NCBI RefSeq assembly: GCF_005434945.1
Contig: NZ_SKCH01000002.1
Coordinates: forward strand, 62,001 to 126,000
Length of the DNA stretch: 64,000 bases
From: Prescottella subtropica
GTDB lineage: Bacteria > Actinomycetota > Actinomycetes > Mycobacteriales > Mycobacteriaceae
Direction of reading: 5' to 3'
The notes under the pieces were generated by a model. That model worked only from the letters and a program-made list of their open reading frames with translations. It ran no database searches and was not told the DNA's origin. This document shows, one piece after another, positions 35,664-44,767 of the stretch; position 1 is the first letter of the stretch; each line of letters starts with the position of its first letter. Both the position numbers and the translations under genes were made by a program.

Positions 35664-37078
35664 TGCTTACGAGGTTCGTCCGAATCCAGTTGGTGATCTT
35701 CTCGATCCTGACGGTGATCGGGTTGGTCGTGATGGCCACGCAGTACGTGCGCCTGCCCGCGCTGTTCGGGATCGGGCAGAACCGGGTGACGGTGGAGTTG
35801 CCGTCGACCGGTGGCCTGTACACCAACGCCAACGTCGCGTTCCGCGGCACCAATGTCGGCAAGGTCGACGACGTGGTGCTCACCGACAACGGTGTCGCCG
35901 CGACGCTGTCGATCAGCGACAGTTTCGACATCCCCGCCGATCTCGACGCCGCGGTCAAGAGTGTCTCGGCGATCGGTGAGCAGTACGTGGATCTGATTCC
36001 GCGTACCGACTCGTCGCCGTACCTCGCGAACGGCGACGTGATCCCCGTCGATCGCACCAGTGTTCCGCAGGACGTCGGCGCGATGCTCGATCAGGCGGAT
36101 GCTCTCGTGCAGAGTGTCTCGAACACCAAGCTGCGCATGGTCGTCGACGAGTCGTTCAAGGCGTTCAACGGTGCCGGCCCGGATCTGCAGCGGCTCATCG
36201 ACTCCGCGCGTCTGTTCGTGCAGGAGGCCAACGCCAACTCGGATGCCACCACGACCCTCATCGAGCAGGCCGAGGGTCTGCTCGACACCCAGGTGGTCAC
36301 GAGCGATGCGATCCGGGCGTGGACGAAGAACCTGGTGACGTTCTCGAACCAGTTGCGCGCCAGCGATCCTCAGATCCGCAGCATCCTGGCGAAGACCCCG
36401 GACGCGGCGGCGCAGGCGAACGGGCTGTTCCAGGATCTGCAGCCGACGCTGCCACTGCTGCTCGCCAACCTGGTGAGCGTCGGTGAGGTCACCACGATCT
36501 ACCACAAGAGCCTCGAACAGGTGCTGGTGATCTACCCGCCGCTGACGTCCGCGCTCCTGACTGCCGCCATGAAGGGGCCCATCGACGACGGTGCGATCGT
36601 GAACTTCGGTCTCGAACTGAACGATCCGCCGCCGTGCACCACCGGCTTCCTGCCCGGCAACGAGTGGCGGGCCCCGAACGAGGCGTCCATTCCGGACACC
36701 CCGTCGGACCTGTTCTGCAAGTTGGCCCCGAACGACCCGGTCGCCGTGCGCGGCGCCCGCAACTACCCGTGCATGGAGTTCCCGGGCCGGCGGGCCGCGT
36801 CGCCCGAGGAGTGCCGCAGCGCCGCCGGATACGTTCCGGAGGGCAACAACCCGCCCAGTGGGCCACCTCAGGATCCGTCTGTACCCTCGTACACGACGGT
36901 GCCGGCGAGCACCGGGGGAAGCGTGAATGTGCCTGCCACAGCACGCCCCTACGACCCGACGACGGGCAAGTTCACGGGCCCGGACGGCCTGCTGTACTCG
37001 CAGCCCGGGCTGGCGTCGGGAGGCACACCCAGAGAGGACACGACGTGGCAGACGATGATGACACGTCAGCAGGGCTGA
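35660..37078 (+). CDS. mce4F: Mce4F, MCE-domain subunit
   Basis: 472 residues and the last of the six MCE subunits. Anchor about 8-29, MCE domain (GGLYTNANVAFRGTNVGKVD), helical region, then a cysteine-containing, Pro/Gly-rich tail (PPPCTTGFLPG, MEFPGRRAASPEECRS). The terminal 34 nt overlap the start of the next gene in another frame. The tail is long, as in other Mce4F proteins. Confidence 0.93.
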   Translation: MMLTRFVRIQLVIFSILTVIGLVVMATQYVRLPALFGIGQNRVTVELPSTGGLYTNANVAFRGTNVGKVDDVVLTDNGVAATLSISDSFDIPADLDAAVKSVSAIGEQYVDLIPRTDSSPYLANGDVIPVDRTSVPQDVGAMLDQADALVQSVSNTKLRMVVDESFKAFNGAGPDLQRLIDSARLFVQEANANSDATTTLIEQAEGLLDTQVVTSDAIRAWTKNLVTFSNQLRASDPQIRSILAKTPDAAAQANGLFQDLQPTLPLLLANLVSVGEVTTIYHKSLEQVLVIYPPLTSALLTAAMKGPIDDGAIVNFGLELNDPPPCTTGFLPGNEWRAPNEASIPDTPSDLFCKLAPNDPVAVRGARNYPCMEFPGRRAASPEECRSAAGYVPEGNNPPSGPPQDPSVPSYTTVPASTGGSVNVPATARPYDPTTGKFTGPDGLLYSQPGLASGGTPREDTTWQTMMTRQQG

Positions 37079-37761
37079 CGGTCGACGAGAGCGCACGTCC
37101 GGCACGTCGGCGAGCGAGTCGCGGTGCCGGACCGGCGAACGGGGCCGGACCGGCGGCAGCGACGGTGACGATGGAGAAGACGTCCGGTGCCGGTGTGGCG
37201 AGCATCGACCCGGTTGTCGCGGCGGCAGCGGCGGATTCGCCGGAGACCCCGGTCGTCGAGCCGGCAGTCCGGCGCCGCCCGACCGGTCGTTCGTTCGTCA
37301 CGATCGTGGGTGCGGTGCTCGTGCTCGCGCTCCTCGTGACCGGCGGATGGCTGTTGTTCGAGAAGAAGGCCGCACACGACCGCGACGTGCAGCGGGGTGC
37401 GTTCGAGCAGACGGCCCGCCAGACGGTGCTCAACCTGACGACGATCAAGCCGGACACTGCGAAGGACGACGTCGAACGCATCCTGTCCGGGGCGAGCGGC
37501 GACTTCAAGGCCGAGTTCGACGGCCGCGTCGACCCGTTCGTCGGCATCGTCCAGGAGGCGGGTGTGACGACCGTCGGTCATATCGTCGAGTCCGGGATCG
37601 AGAGCACCGACGGTGACACCGCACGGGTACTCGTCGCGGCCCGCGCCGACGTCAGCACCCCCGACGGAACCCAGAACGGTCCCCGTGACTTCCGGTTGCG
37701 GGTGACGGTCACCGGTGACGGGGATTCGATGTCGGCATCGAAGGTGGAGTTCGTACCGTGA
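37045..37761 (+). CDS. Mce4-associated membrane protein (Mam4A, Rv3493c-like)
   Basis: 238 residues: a low-complexity, Ala/Pro-rich cytosolic N-terminus (1-85), one membrane span near 90-112 (FVTIVGAVLVLALLVTGGW), and an extracytoplasmic cone-fold-like domain. Mce-associated proteins stabilise Mce complexes, and Mam4A is tied to Mce4 function in mycobacteria. The GTG at 37045 has AGAGAGG 7 nt upstream and lies inside mce4F, giving a 34-nt overlap. Position and layout match Rv3493c. Confidence 0.85.
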   Translation: MADDDDTSAGLTVDESARPARRRASRGAGPANGAGPAAATVTMEKTSGAGVASIDPVVAAAAADSPETPVVEPAVRRRPTGRSFVTIVGAVLVLALLVTGGWLLFEKKAAHDRDVQRGAFEQTARQTVLNLTTIKPDTAKDDVERILSGASGDFKAEFDGRVDPFVGIVQEAGVTTVGHIVESGIESTDGDTARVLVAARADVSTPDGTQNGPRDFRLRVTVTGDGDSMSASKVEFVP

Positions 37762-38309
37762 ACGATCGACAGACCATGACAGATCAGCAGCAGGACGAGC
37801 AGCAGGACGATCGGCAGCCGAGTGGCGGATCCGGCACCCGCGGGCTCGCGGTGGTCGCCGGTGTCCTGGTCGCGGCACTCGTCGTCGGTGTCGGCTGGCT
37901 CGGTTGGGGGTACCTGCAGGACCGGGCCACCGAGCAGGCGCGTGTCGACTCGGTTGCGGCGGCGTCCGCGCAGGCCGAAGCGATGCTGTCGTACGACCAC
38001 ACCGAGGTGGACCAGCAGTTGGCGGCCGCCGCCGACGGGCTGACCGGCGATTTCAAGGCAGAGTACGAGAAGCTGGTGCAGGAGACGATCGTGCCGGGCG
38101 CGAAGGAGAAGAAGATCACCGTGCAGGCCACGGTGCAGGCCGGTGCCGTCGTGTCCGTGACGCCGGACGACGCGGTGGTGCTGTTGTTCGTCAACCAGAT
38201 CACCACCAGCGAGGAGATGCCGGACGCCGCCACCACGGGCAGCCGGGTGCGGATGGAGATGCACAAGGACGGCGACCGCTGGCTCACCGGGCGGCTGTCG
38301 CCGGTGTAG
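37758..38309 (+). CDS. Mce4-associated membrane protein (Mam4B/Mas4B, Rv3492c-like)
   Basis: 183 residues with a Gln/Asp-rich cytosolic start, a membrane span near 30-52 (GLAVVAGVLVAALVVGVGW) and an extracytoplasmic NTF2-like domain related to the preceding protein. The GTG at 37758 overlaps the previous stop (GTGA); an ATG 18 nt further in is an alternative. Last gene of the mce4 operon, followed by a 17-bp-arm terminator. Confidence 0.85.
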   Translation: MNDRQTMTDQQQDEQQDDRQPSGGSGTRGLAVVAGVLVAALVVGVGWLGWGYLQDRATEQARVDSVAAASAQAEAMLSYDHTEVDQQLAAAADGLTGDFKAEYEKLVQETIVPGAKEKKITVQATVQAGAVVSVTPDDAVVLLFVNQITTSEEMPDAATTGSRVRMEMHKDGDRWLTGRLSPV

Positions 38310-38327
38310 CCGCCGTCCACGGACGAA

Positions 38328-38366
38328 CGCCGACGGGCTCCCGCGCGATGCGGGAGCCCGTCGGCG
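38328..38366. terminator. Bidirectional terminator between mce4 and otsA
   Basis: Perfect 17-bp arms (38328-38344 and 38350-38366) around GCGAT, between the convergent mce4 operon and otsA. Confidence 0.85.
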
Positions 38367-38391
38367 TATCTGCGGCGGAAGCCGTTCTGCG

Positions 38392-39945
38392 TCAGTCCTG
38401 TTCGATGTACTCGTCGTCTGCGGGTAGCAGCGCCGATCCGGCGATCCCCTGCTGTCCGAGAGCGTCGAGGAAGGACCGGGCCCAGCGGTCGACGTCGTGC
38501 GCGAGCACCTGCCGGCGTAGGGCGCGCATGTGGCGTCGGCCGTCCTCCCGGTTCTGGTACAGCGCGGCCTCCATCTTGTCCTTGACGTCCTCGAGATCGT
38601 GCGGGTTGCACAGGAACGCTTGACGGAGTTCGGCTGAAGCGCCGGTGAATTCGCTCAGCAGCAGGGCGCCACCGAGGTCGCTGCGGGAGGCCACGTACTC
38701 CTTGGCGACGAGGTTCATGCCGTCGCGCAGCGGGGTCACGAGCATGACGTCGGAGGCCGCGAAGAACGCGATCAACTCGTCCCGGCCGATGGGTCGGTGG
38801 ATGTAGTGCACGACGGGACGGCCCACCTCGGCGTACTCGCCGTTGATGCGGCTGACGGTCTGCTCGATGGCGCCGCGCATCTGCACGTAGCTCTCGACGC
38901 GTTCGCGGCTCGGGGTGGCGAGCTGGACCATGACCGTCTCGGCCGGGTCGACGCGTCCCTCCTCGAGGAGTTCGTAGAGGGCGTCGAGGCGGACGTCGAT
39001 GCCCTTGGTGTAGTCGAGGCGGTCGACGCCCAGCATGACATGCTTCGGGTTGCCGAGTTCCTTGCGAATCTGTTTGGCGCGGTCCTTGATCGACTTGCGG
39101 CGGGACATCTCGTCGAGCTGCCCGGAGTCGATGGAGATGGGGAACGCGCCCACCCGGACGGTGCGGAACCCGACCTGGACGACACCGAGTTTGGAGCGGA
39201 CACCGACGGTGCCGCGGGAGGTCTGCTGGCCGGCGAGGCGGCGGGCGAGGAACATGAAGTTCTGGGCACCGCCGGGCAGGTGGAAGCCGATGAGGTCGGC
39301 GCCGAGCAGGCCCTCGACGATCTCGCGTCGCCACGGCATCTGCATGAACAACTCGACCGGCGGGAACGGGATGTGCAGGAAGAACCCGATCGTGAGATCG
39401 GGGCGGAGCATCCGCAGCATCTTCGGCACCAGCTGCAACTGGTAGTCCTGGATCCAGACGGTGGCGCCCTGTGCAGCGGCCTTCGAGGTGGCCTCGGCGA
39501 ACCGGCGGTTCACCTCGACGTACGCGTTCCACCATTCGCGCCGGTACTCCGGTTTGACGATGACGTCGTGGTACAGCGGCCACAGGGTGGCGTTGGAGAA
39601 GCCCTCGTAGTAGTCGGCGACTTCCCGCTCGCTCAGCGGCACCGGGTAGAGGTCGAGGCCGTCCTCGACGATCGGGTCGAGGTCGACGTCGGGAACGCCG
39701 GGCCACCCCACCCAGGCGCCCCTGTTGTTGCGCAGGATCGGTTCGAGTGCGGTGACGAGCCCGCCGGGACTGCGCTTCCAGCGGGTCGTACCGTCGGGCA
39801 GTTTCTCGAGATCGACGGGCAGCCGGTTGGCGACGACGACGAACCGCGAACCGGCATCCCCTGCGTTCTCGGAGTCGGTGTGCTCACCGGATTCCGTGAC
39901 GGCGGATTCCCCCGGACGTTGTGATGACTCCGAGGGCGCGGTCAC
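38392..39945 (-). CDS. otsA: Trehalose-6-phosphate synthase OtsA
   Basis: A 517-residue GT20 glycosyltransferase making trehalose 6-phosphate from a nucleoside-diphosphate glucose and glucose 6-phosphate. Conserved blocks in order: [55 protein letters not shown] and the donor-binding [13 protein letters not shown]. The first 30 or so residues are low-complexity, as in mycobacterial OtsA. The GTG at 39945 has an AGGA upstream. Trehalose feeds mycolic acid glycolipids, consistent with the host. Synteny with Rv3490 beside mce4 is kept. Confidence 0.93.
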   Translation of the reverse strand: MTAPSESSQRPGESAVTESGEHTDSENAGDAGSRFVVVANRLPVDLEKLPDGTTRWKRSPGGLVTALEPILRNNRGAWVGWPGVPDVDLDPIVEDGLDLYPVPLSEREVADYYEGFSNATLWPLYHDVIVKPEYRREWWNAYVEVNRRFAEATSKAAAQGATVWIQDYQLQLVPKMLRMLRPDLTIGFFLHIPFPPVELFMQMPWRREIVEGLLGADLIGFHLPGGAQNFMFLARRLAGQQTSRGTVGVRSKLGVVQVGFRTVRVGAFPISIDSGQLDEMSRRKSIKDRAKQIRKELGNPKHVMLGVDRLDYTKGIDVRLDALYELLEEGRVDPAETVMVQLATPSRERVESYVQMRGAIEQTVSRINGEYAEVGRPVVHYIHRPIGRDELIAFFAASDVMLVTPLRDGMNLVAKEYVASRSDLGGALLLSEFTGASAELRQAFLCNPHDLEDVKDKMEAALYQNREDGRRHMRALRRQVLAHDVDRWARSFLDALGQQGIAGSALLPADDEYIEQD

Positions 39946-39995
39946 GGATTCCTGCTCTTCTCTCTGTCGAACCGATACGGGTGAGGTCGGACGAA

Positions 39996-40160
39996 CTAGG
40001 CGACCGGGTCGATGCCCAGCATCGCGAGCAGCATGCGGCACTCGTCGGCGTCGGTGGCGTACGCAGCGACGACGCGCTGTGCCTGCCGGGCCGTCTCGTC
40101 GGCTACGGGCTCGAGTTCCTCGTCCGCGATATCGTTCTCGGCGGTCGTCTTCGCGGCCAT
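39996..40160 (-). CDS. Small conserved protein upstream of otsA (Rv3489-like)
   Basis: 54 residues, acidic in the first half with a helical C-terminus ([25 protein letters not shown]). Two ATGs are adjacent (40163 and 40160); the second has the better spacing to AAGGA. It precedes otsA by 50 nt in the same direction and matches the size and place of Rv3489. Function unknown; cotranscription suggests a link to trehalose synthesis. Confidence 0.75.
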   Translation of the reverse strand: MAAKTTAENDIADEELEPVADETARQAQRVVAAYATDADECRMLLAMLGIDPVA

Positions 40161-40163
40161 CAT

Positions 40164-40691
40164 GTTCCTTCCGGGCTTGCTGCGGTTTATCCGCAGGTAG
40201 TTCCTGACTGCGACTCTATGAGAACCGCCCCGGTCGGCGCCACTCACACCGGGGTCGAGGCGGGACAGCACGGAAGAAGACCGGGCAGTCTGCGTCGGGT
40301 GGCGTGGGACGGGCCGGATCGTCCCGGCGCTCCTGTCTGTTCCGCAGATCCACGTCGAGCGTGACGCCGGCACCCGTCGCCGGGGTGACCGGGACCGCGC
40401 ACAGGGCGGCCGCTCGAACGAACGCGGTACGGGTCGGAGTCATGGGTCTTCGCAGGTGGTGAAGGCTGCGAACGGTGCCGTGCCGCACGCGGATTCGTCT
40501 GGCAGGGTAGTGGCTGTGCGGCGGTGGCAGTGTCGGATGCACCGAGACGGGCGGCTCCTGCGGGGAAGTTCACCCGGTCTTCACCCCGACGCCCGCCGGA
40601 GAGTGCCTGCTGCTCGTCCGCGCTCCCTAGCTTCATTGGCCCAGACCAATTTCGGGAACGGTCTGGAATCCCAGGGAGACAAGGACTGCTC
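40164..40691. other. Intergenic region with a possible degenerate short ORF
   Basis: A 528-nt gap between divergent genes. On the minus strand a frame from ATG 40443 to TAG 40216 encodes 75 residues with a hydrophobic start (TAFVRAAALCAVPVTPATGAG) and good GC bias in its first half only, but no ribosome site; it may be a gene remnant. On the plus side, TAGCTT at 40628-40633 is a candidate -10 for the phosphoesterase gene, followed by inverted repeats (ATTGG/CCAAT at 40635-40650 and CCAGACC/GGTCTGG at 40641-40666). Confidence 0.4.
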
Positions 40692-42380
40692 GTGAAACGT
40701 AAGACACTGGTGATCGCCGCCGTGGCCGCTGCACTCGTCGCTCCGGGGGTGGCGCACGCAGCCCCGGGTCTGGGCAGCGCGGGAAGCCTGGGCGCCGCGT
40801 GGGGCAGCTCCGGGGACAACGGCGGTGGGGACGGTGGCGGCGACACCGACAACGGTGCCGCGCCGGCGACCCCGGCGGTGAGCGTCCCCGGTGGCCGCTA
40901 CGAGCATCCCGTGGATCTGACGTTCGACGTCGAGCGCGGCGCGACGGCCCGGTACACCCTCGACGGCAGCACCCCGACCGTGAGCAGTCCTGCGTTCGAT
41001 CCGCGGCGTCCGGTCCGCATCGACCGTGACACCAACGTCACCGTCGCCGCGTTCCGGGGTGAGCGGCAGAGCGTGCCGGTATCGGTCGGCTACCTGATCA
41101 AGACGGCCGAGAAGCCGATCGCGCAACTTGTCGTCATGTCGGACGTGCACATCGGCGGGTACGAGTCGAACATCCGGAAGTACGAGAGCTTCTTCGACAC
41201 GATCGGCTCGATCTTCCCGAAGCCCGATGCGATCCTGTCCAACGGCGACATGATCAACGACAACGGCGACGGCAAGGGGCCGGACCACAAGATCGTCGCG
41301 CAGGTGTTCCAGGAACAGTTGGCGCGCAAGGGCATGACGGACACTCAGGTGCTCATGTCGTTCGGCAACCACGACGCGAAACTGGCCGACGTCCGAGCCG
41401 GCTACCCGCAGGCGTGGTTCCCGGATTCCGGTGGCGGCTACTACGAGTCGGAGGTCAGTGGTGTACACGTCTTCACTGTCAACACCGAGACGTACAACGG
41501 GGACACCGCGCAGCGCGACTGGCTGAAGGGCCGGCTCGCGGAACTCGCCGCCGCGAACGTCGGGGCGCCGATCCTCGTGCAGGGCCACCGCCCGACGGTG
41601 GGCACCACGATGGACGGACAGCAGGCGTCGAATCCGCGGCTGGCCGAGGACCTGAAGGCGTTCCCGCAGGCGATCTACTTCTCCGGGCACTCGCACCTGA
41701 ACAACTTCGACGACCGGGCGATCCACCAGAAGGACTTCACCTCCGTCAACGACGGCTCGATGTCGTACATCGAGTTCGACAAGGGCTTCCAGATGGTCAC
41801 CGAGACCGGGCTGGCGAACCGGTTCGAGGCGCCCACCGCGCAGGCCCTGTTCGTCGAGGTGTACGCCGGCCGCACCGAGATCAGCCGGGTCAACATGGCC
41901 GCCGACCGGCACGACATCTACACGGGCGGACAGTGGTCGGCGAGCTGGCAGCCGCCGTACTCGAGCGCCGGCACCCTGAGCGGGCCGAGCTGGACGGTGA
42001 CCCTCGACGGCGCCACGAGCCGGGAGATCAAGGACAACTTCCGGTACACGGCGGCGGCGCGGAACACGGTGGCCCCCGAATTCGCCTCCCCGACACCGCT
42101 GTCGACGGTGACCGGGCTGGACGGCGCGCTGTCGCTGCGGATCGCGCAGGCCCGGGACGACCAGATGGTGTACCACTACCGTGTCGAGATCGCCGACACG
42201 GCGACCGGCGCGAAGGTCGTCTCGTCGAAGGTGCTGTCGGACTTCGCGTTCGTGCCGCGCCCCGACCACCTCGACGTCCCGATGCCCGACGCAGCGACCG
42301 GCGAGTACGAGGCGAAGGTCGTCGCCGTCGACGCGTACGGCAACGCCTCACCCGAGGCGACGCTGACGTTCACGCGCTGA
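40692..42380 (+). CDS. Secreted calcineurin-like metallophosphoesterase
   Basis: 562 residues with a Sec signal peptide (KRKTLVIAAVAAALVAPGVAHA, cleavage after AHA). A chitobiase/hexosaminidase C-terminal-type beta domain (about 55-135, YTLDGSTPTVSSP) is followed by the metallophosphoesterase core with all five metal motifs: VMSDVHIGG, SNGDMIND, FGNHDAK, VQGHRP and YFSGHSHLN. A C-terminal Fn3-like domain covers the last 110 residues. It should act outside the cell on phosphoesters. The GTG at 40692 has AAGGA at 6 nt; the longer frame upstream would bury the signal peptide. Confidence 0.88.
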   Translation: MKRKTLVIAAVAAALVAPGVAHAAPGLGSAGSLGAAWGSSGDNGGGDGGGDTDNGAAPATPAVSVPGGRYEHPVDLTFDVERGATARYTLDGSTPTVSSPAFDPRRPVRIDRDTNVTVAAFRGERQSVPVSVGYLIKTAEKPIAQLVVMSDVHIGGYESNIRKYESFFDTIGSIFPKPDAILSNGDMINDNGDGKGPDHKIVAQVFQEQLARKGMTDTQVLMSFGNHDAKLADVRAGYPQAWFPDSGGGYYESEVSGVHVFTVNTETYNGDTAQRDWLKGRLAELAAANVGAPILVQGHRPTVGTTMDGQQASNPRLAEDLKAFPQAIYFSGHSHLNNFDDRAIHQKDFTSVNDGSMSYIEFDKGFQMVTETGLANRFEAPTAQALFVEVYAGRTEISRVNMAADRHDIYTGGQWSASWQPPYSSAGTLSGPSWTVTLDGATSREIKDNFRYTAAARNTVAPEFASPTPLSTVTGLDGALSLRIAQARDDQMVYHYRVEIADTATGAKVVSSKVLSDFAFVPRPDHLDVPMPDAATGEYEAKVVAVDAYGNASPEATLTFTR

Positions 42381-42521
42381 TACCACGGCCGGCGTCCCGG
42401 CACAAGGGTCGCGCGGCGGATTTTCGTCGCGCGACCTCCGGCCTCCGGGTGGACGCCGACCGTGCCGGTTCCGCGAAGACTCGAACACGACCGACCGTCG
42501 TCGAATCGTGCGAGGAACATC

Positions 42522-44126
42522 GTGAACACCCAGTCTCGACCCCGGCTGCCCCGGACCCACCTCTCGCGGCGCACCTTCCTGCTCGGGCTGGTCGCCGCCC
42601 CGATCACACTGGCAGCGGGATGCGCTACGGGACAACCGAATACGGTGCCGACCGCAGCAATGTCCGGCACGCCGGGGCGTCGGCCCCTGCCGGTCCCGCC
42701 GCTCGCGGAGTCGACCGTCGACGCGTCCGGGGTCCGGCACTTCACGCTCACCGCGGCCGCCGGGACCACCGAGATGCTGCGCGGCACTCGCACCCCGACG
42801 TGGGGTTTCAACGGGTCGGTGCTGGGGCCGACGATCCGGGCCCGCCGCGGCGAGACGGTCGCCTTCACCATCGACAACGCGCTCCCGGAGATCACCACCG
42901 TGCACTGGCACGGCGTCCACGTCCCGGCCCGTTTCGACGGCGGCCCGCACCAGAACATCGAACCGGGTGGCCGCTGGGAGCCGTCGTGGACGGTGAACCA
43001 GCCCGCCGCGACCCTCTGGTACCACCCGCATCCGCACGGCTCCACGGAGAAGCACGCGTACCGCGGGCTGGCCGGGATGTTCCTGGTCGACGACGACGAG
43101 TCCGCTGCGTCGAACCTGCCCCGCACCTACGGTGTCGACGACGTCCCGCTCGTCGTGCAGGACCGCCGGTTCACCACCGACGGCACCCTCGACGAATCCG
43201 ATCCCACCGATGTGGGACTGCTCGGCGACACGATCGTCACCAACGGTATCGCCGACGCCTACCTGCCGGTGCGCACCGAGTTGGTGCGACTGCGGATCCT
43301 CAACGGTTCCGGCGGCCGCATGTACAACCTCGGATTCGACGGCGGCGAGGAGTTCACGATGATCGCGAGCGACGGCGGCCTGCTCGCCGAGCCGGCCCGG
43401 ACGACCCGCATCGCGCTCAGCCCGGGCGAACGGGCCGAGATCGTCGTCGCGGTCCGCCCTGGAAAGTCGATGATGTTGCGGGCCTTCCCGTTCGACGACC
43501 TGGCCGGGGTCGCCCGTGGCGAGGCCGCGCAGTACGGGCTCACCGACTCCTTCGACGTCCTCGAGTTGCGGCCCGGCGCCCGCCTCGAGCGGTCCGAGGC
43601 CCTACCGGCCGTCCTCGCGACGCTGCCGCGGCCGGACGTGTCGGACGTCGTCGCCCGCCGCGACTTCGAACTGCAGTGGTTCATGATCAACGGCGAGCGG
43701 ATGGACATGAACCGTATCGACTTCACGCCCACCGTCGACACCACCGAGGTGTGGACGGTCCGCAACGCCGACAACTGGCCGCACAACTTCCACGTCCACG
43801 ACACCCAGTTCCGGATTCTCGACATCGACGGGGCGGCACCGCCACCGGTGCTGGCAGGCTGGAAGGACACCGTCTACGTCGCGCCCGGCTCCGAGGTCCG
43901 ACTGGTGCTGCGCTTCACCGAGTACACCGATCCGACGTACCCGTACATGTACCACTGCCATCTGATGCTGCACGAGGACCAGGGCATGATGGGCCAGTTC
44001 CTGGTGCTCGCGCCGGGGCAGGAACCCGCGCCGATGACGATGGACATGCCGGGAATGGACATGCCGATGTCCTCGTCACCGATGTCGGGTGCGGGCCACG
44101 GTGGTGGCGGCCACGGCGGTCACTGA
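42522..44126 (+). CDS. Tat-exported multicopper oxidase, probable lipoprotein
   Basis: 534 residues. A twin-arginine signal (SRRTFLLGLV) ends in a lipobox-like AAGC. Three cupredoxin domains carry all four copper motifs: HWHG at 128-131, HPHPHG at 168-173, HNFHVHD in the last domain, and HCH at 478-480 in YHCHLMLHEDQGMM. The tail is Met- and His-rich (MDMPGMDMPMSS, GHGGGGHGGH), typical of cuprous oxidases such as CueO. Role: periplasmic Cu(I) oxidation and copper tolerance (inference). The GTG at 42522 follows AGGAA. Its stop overlaps the convergent response-regulator stop. Confidence 0.9.
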   Translation: MNTQSRPRLPRTHLSRRTFLLGLVAAPITLAAGCATGQPNTVPTAAMSGTPGRRPLPVPPLAESTVDASGVRHFTLTAAAGTTEMLRGTRTPTWGFNGSVLGPTIRARRGETVAFTIDNALPEITTVHWHGVHVPARFDGGPHQNIEPGGRWEPSWTVNQPAATLWYHPHPHGSTEKHAYRGLAGMFLVDDDESAASNLPRTYGVDDVPLVVQDRRFTTDGTLDESDPTDVGLLGDTIVTNGIADAYLPVRTELVRLRILNGSGGRMYNLGFDGGEEFTMIASDGGLLAEPARTTRIALSPGERAEIVVAVRPGKSMMLRAFPFDDLAGVARGEAAQYGLTDSFDVLELRPGARLERSEALPAVLATLPRPDVSDVVARRDFELQWFMINGERMDMNRIDFTPTVDTTEVWTVRNADNWPHNFHVHDTQFRILDIDGAAPPPVLAGWKDTVYVAPGSEVRLVLRFTEYTDPTYPYMYHCHLMLHEDQGMMGQFLVLAPGQEPAPMTMDMPGMDMPMSSSPMSGAGHGGGGHGGH

Positions 44127-44767
44127 CGTCCGCGCCGGAAGGCGTACACCGCCAACCGCACCCGGTTGTCGCACCCGGTCTTGTCCATGAGGTTCGCGAC
44201 ATGGGACTTGACAGTCGACACCCCGAGGTGCAGGCGGTCGGCGATCTCCTGATTGCCCAGACCGTCCCCGACCAGGGCGAGCACCTCGACCTCGCGGGGC
44301 GTCAATTCCGGTGCGGCATAGGATGGTTCGGTGGTCGGTGGGGCGCCGGGGTCGGCGGCCCGATCGACGAGACGGCGCAGGACGTCGGGGGAGAACGGCA
44401 GGTCGCCGGCGGCGACGCGGCGGATCGCGTCGAGCAGGTCGGTCGGGGCGGTGTCCTTGACGAGGAACCCGTCGGCTCCGGCCGCGAGCGCGGGGAACAG
44501 ATGCTCGTCGTCGTCGAATGTGGTGAGCACCAGCACCTTCGACGCGGACCTCGCGCCCCGGAGTCGGCGGGTGGCCTCGATACCGTCCATGCCGGGCATC
44601 CGCAGGTCCATGAGGATCACGTCCGGGGACAACTCGGCGGCCAGCCGGATCGCGTCGACACCGCTGCCGCCCTCGCCGAGAACCTCGATGTCGTCGGTGG
44701 ATTCGCACAGCATGCGCAGGCCGGCCCGCACCAGCCGCTGGTCGTCGACGACGATCACTCGGATCAT
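44120..44767 (-). CDS. NarL/LuxR-type response regulator
   Basis: 215 residues: receiver domain with phospho-acceptor Asp54 (VILMDLRMPGMDG), acidic pair DD at 8-9 and lysine in FLVKDTAP, then a LuxR HTH (LTPREVEVLALVGDGLGNQE). The ATG at 44767 overlaps the kinase stop (ATGA), so the pair is coupled. Its 3' end overlaps the multicopper oxidase stop by 7 nt in convergent orientation. The target genes are not evident. Confidence 0.92.
   Translation of the reverse strand: MIRVIVVDDQRLVRAGLRMLCESTDDIEVLGEGGSGVDAIRLAAELSPDVILMDLRMPGMDGIEATRRLRGARSASKVLVLTTFDDDEHLFPALAAGADGFLVKDTAPTDLLDAIRRVAAGDLPFSPDVLRRLVDRAADPGAPPTTEPSYAAPELTPREVEVLALVGDGLGNQEIADRLHLGVSTVKSHVANLMDKTGCDNRVRLAVYAFRRGRQ

Noticed and set aside
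40216-40443. Minus-strand 75-codon ORF with a hydrophobic start
   Set aside because: No Shine-Dalgarno, and coding-like base bias only in the first half. Not supported as a real gene; mentioned within the intergenic entry.
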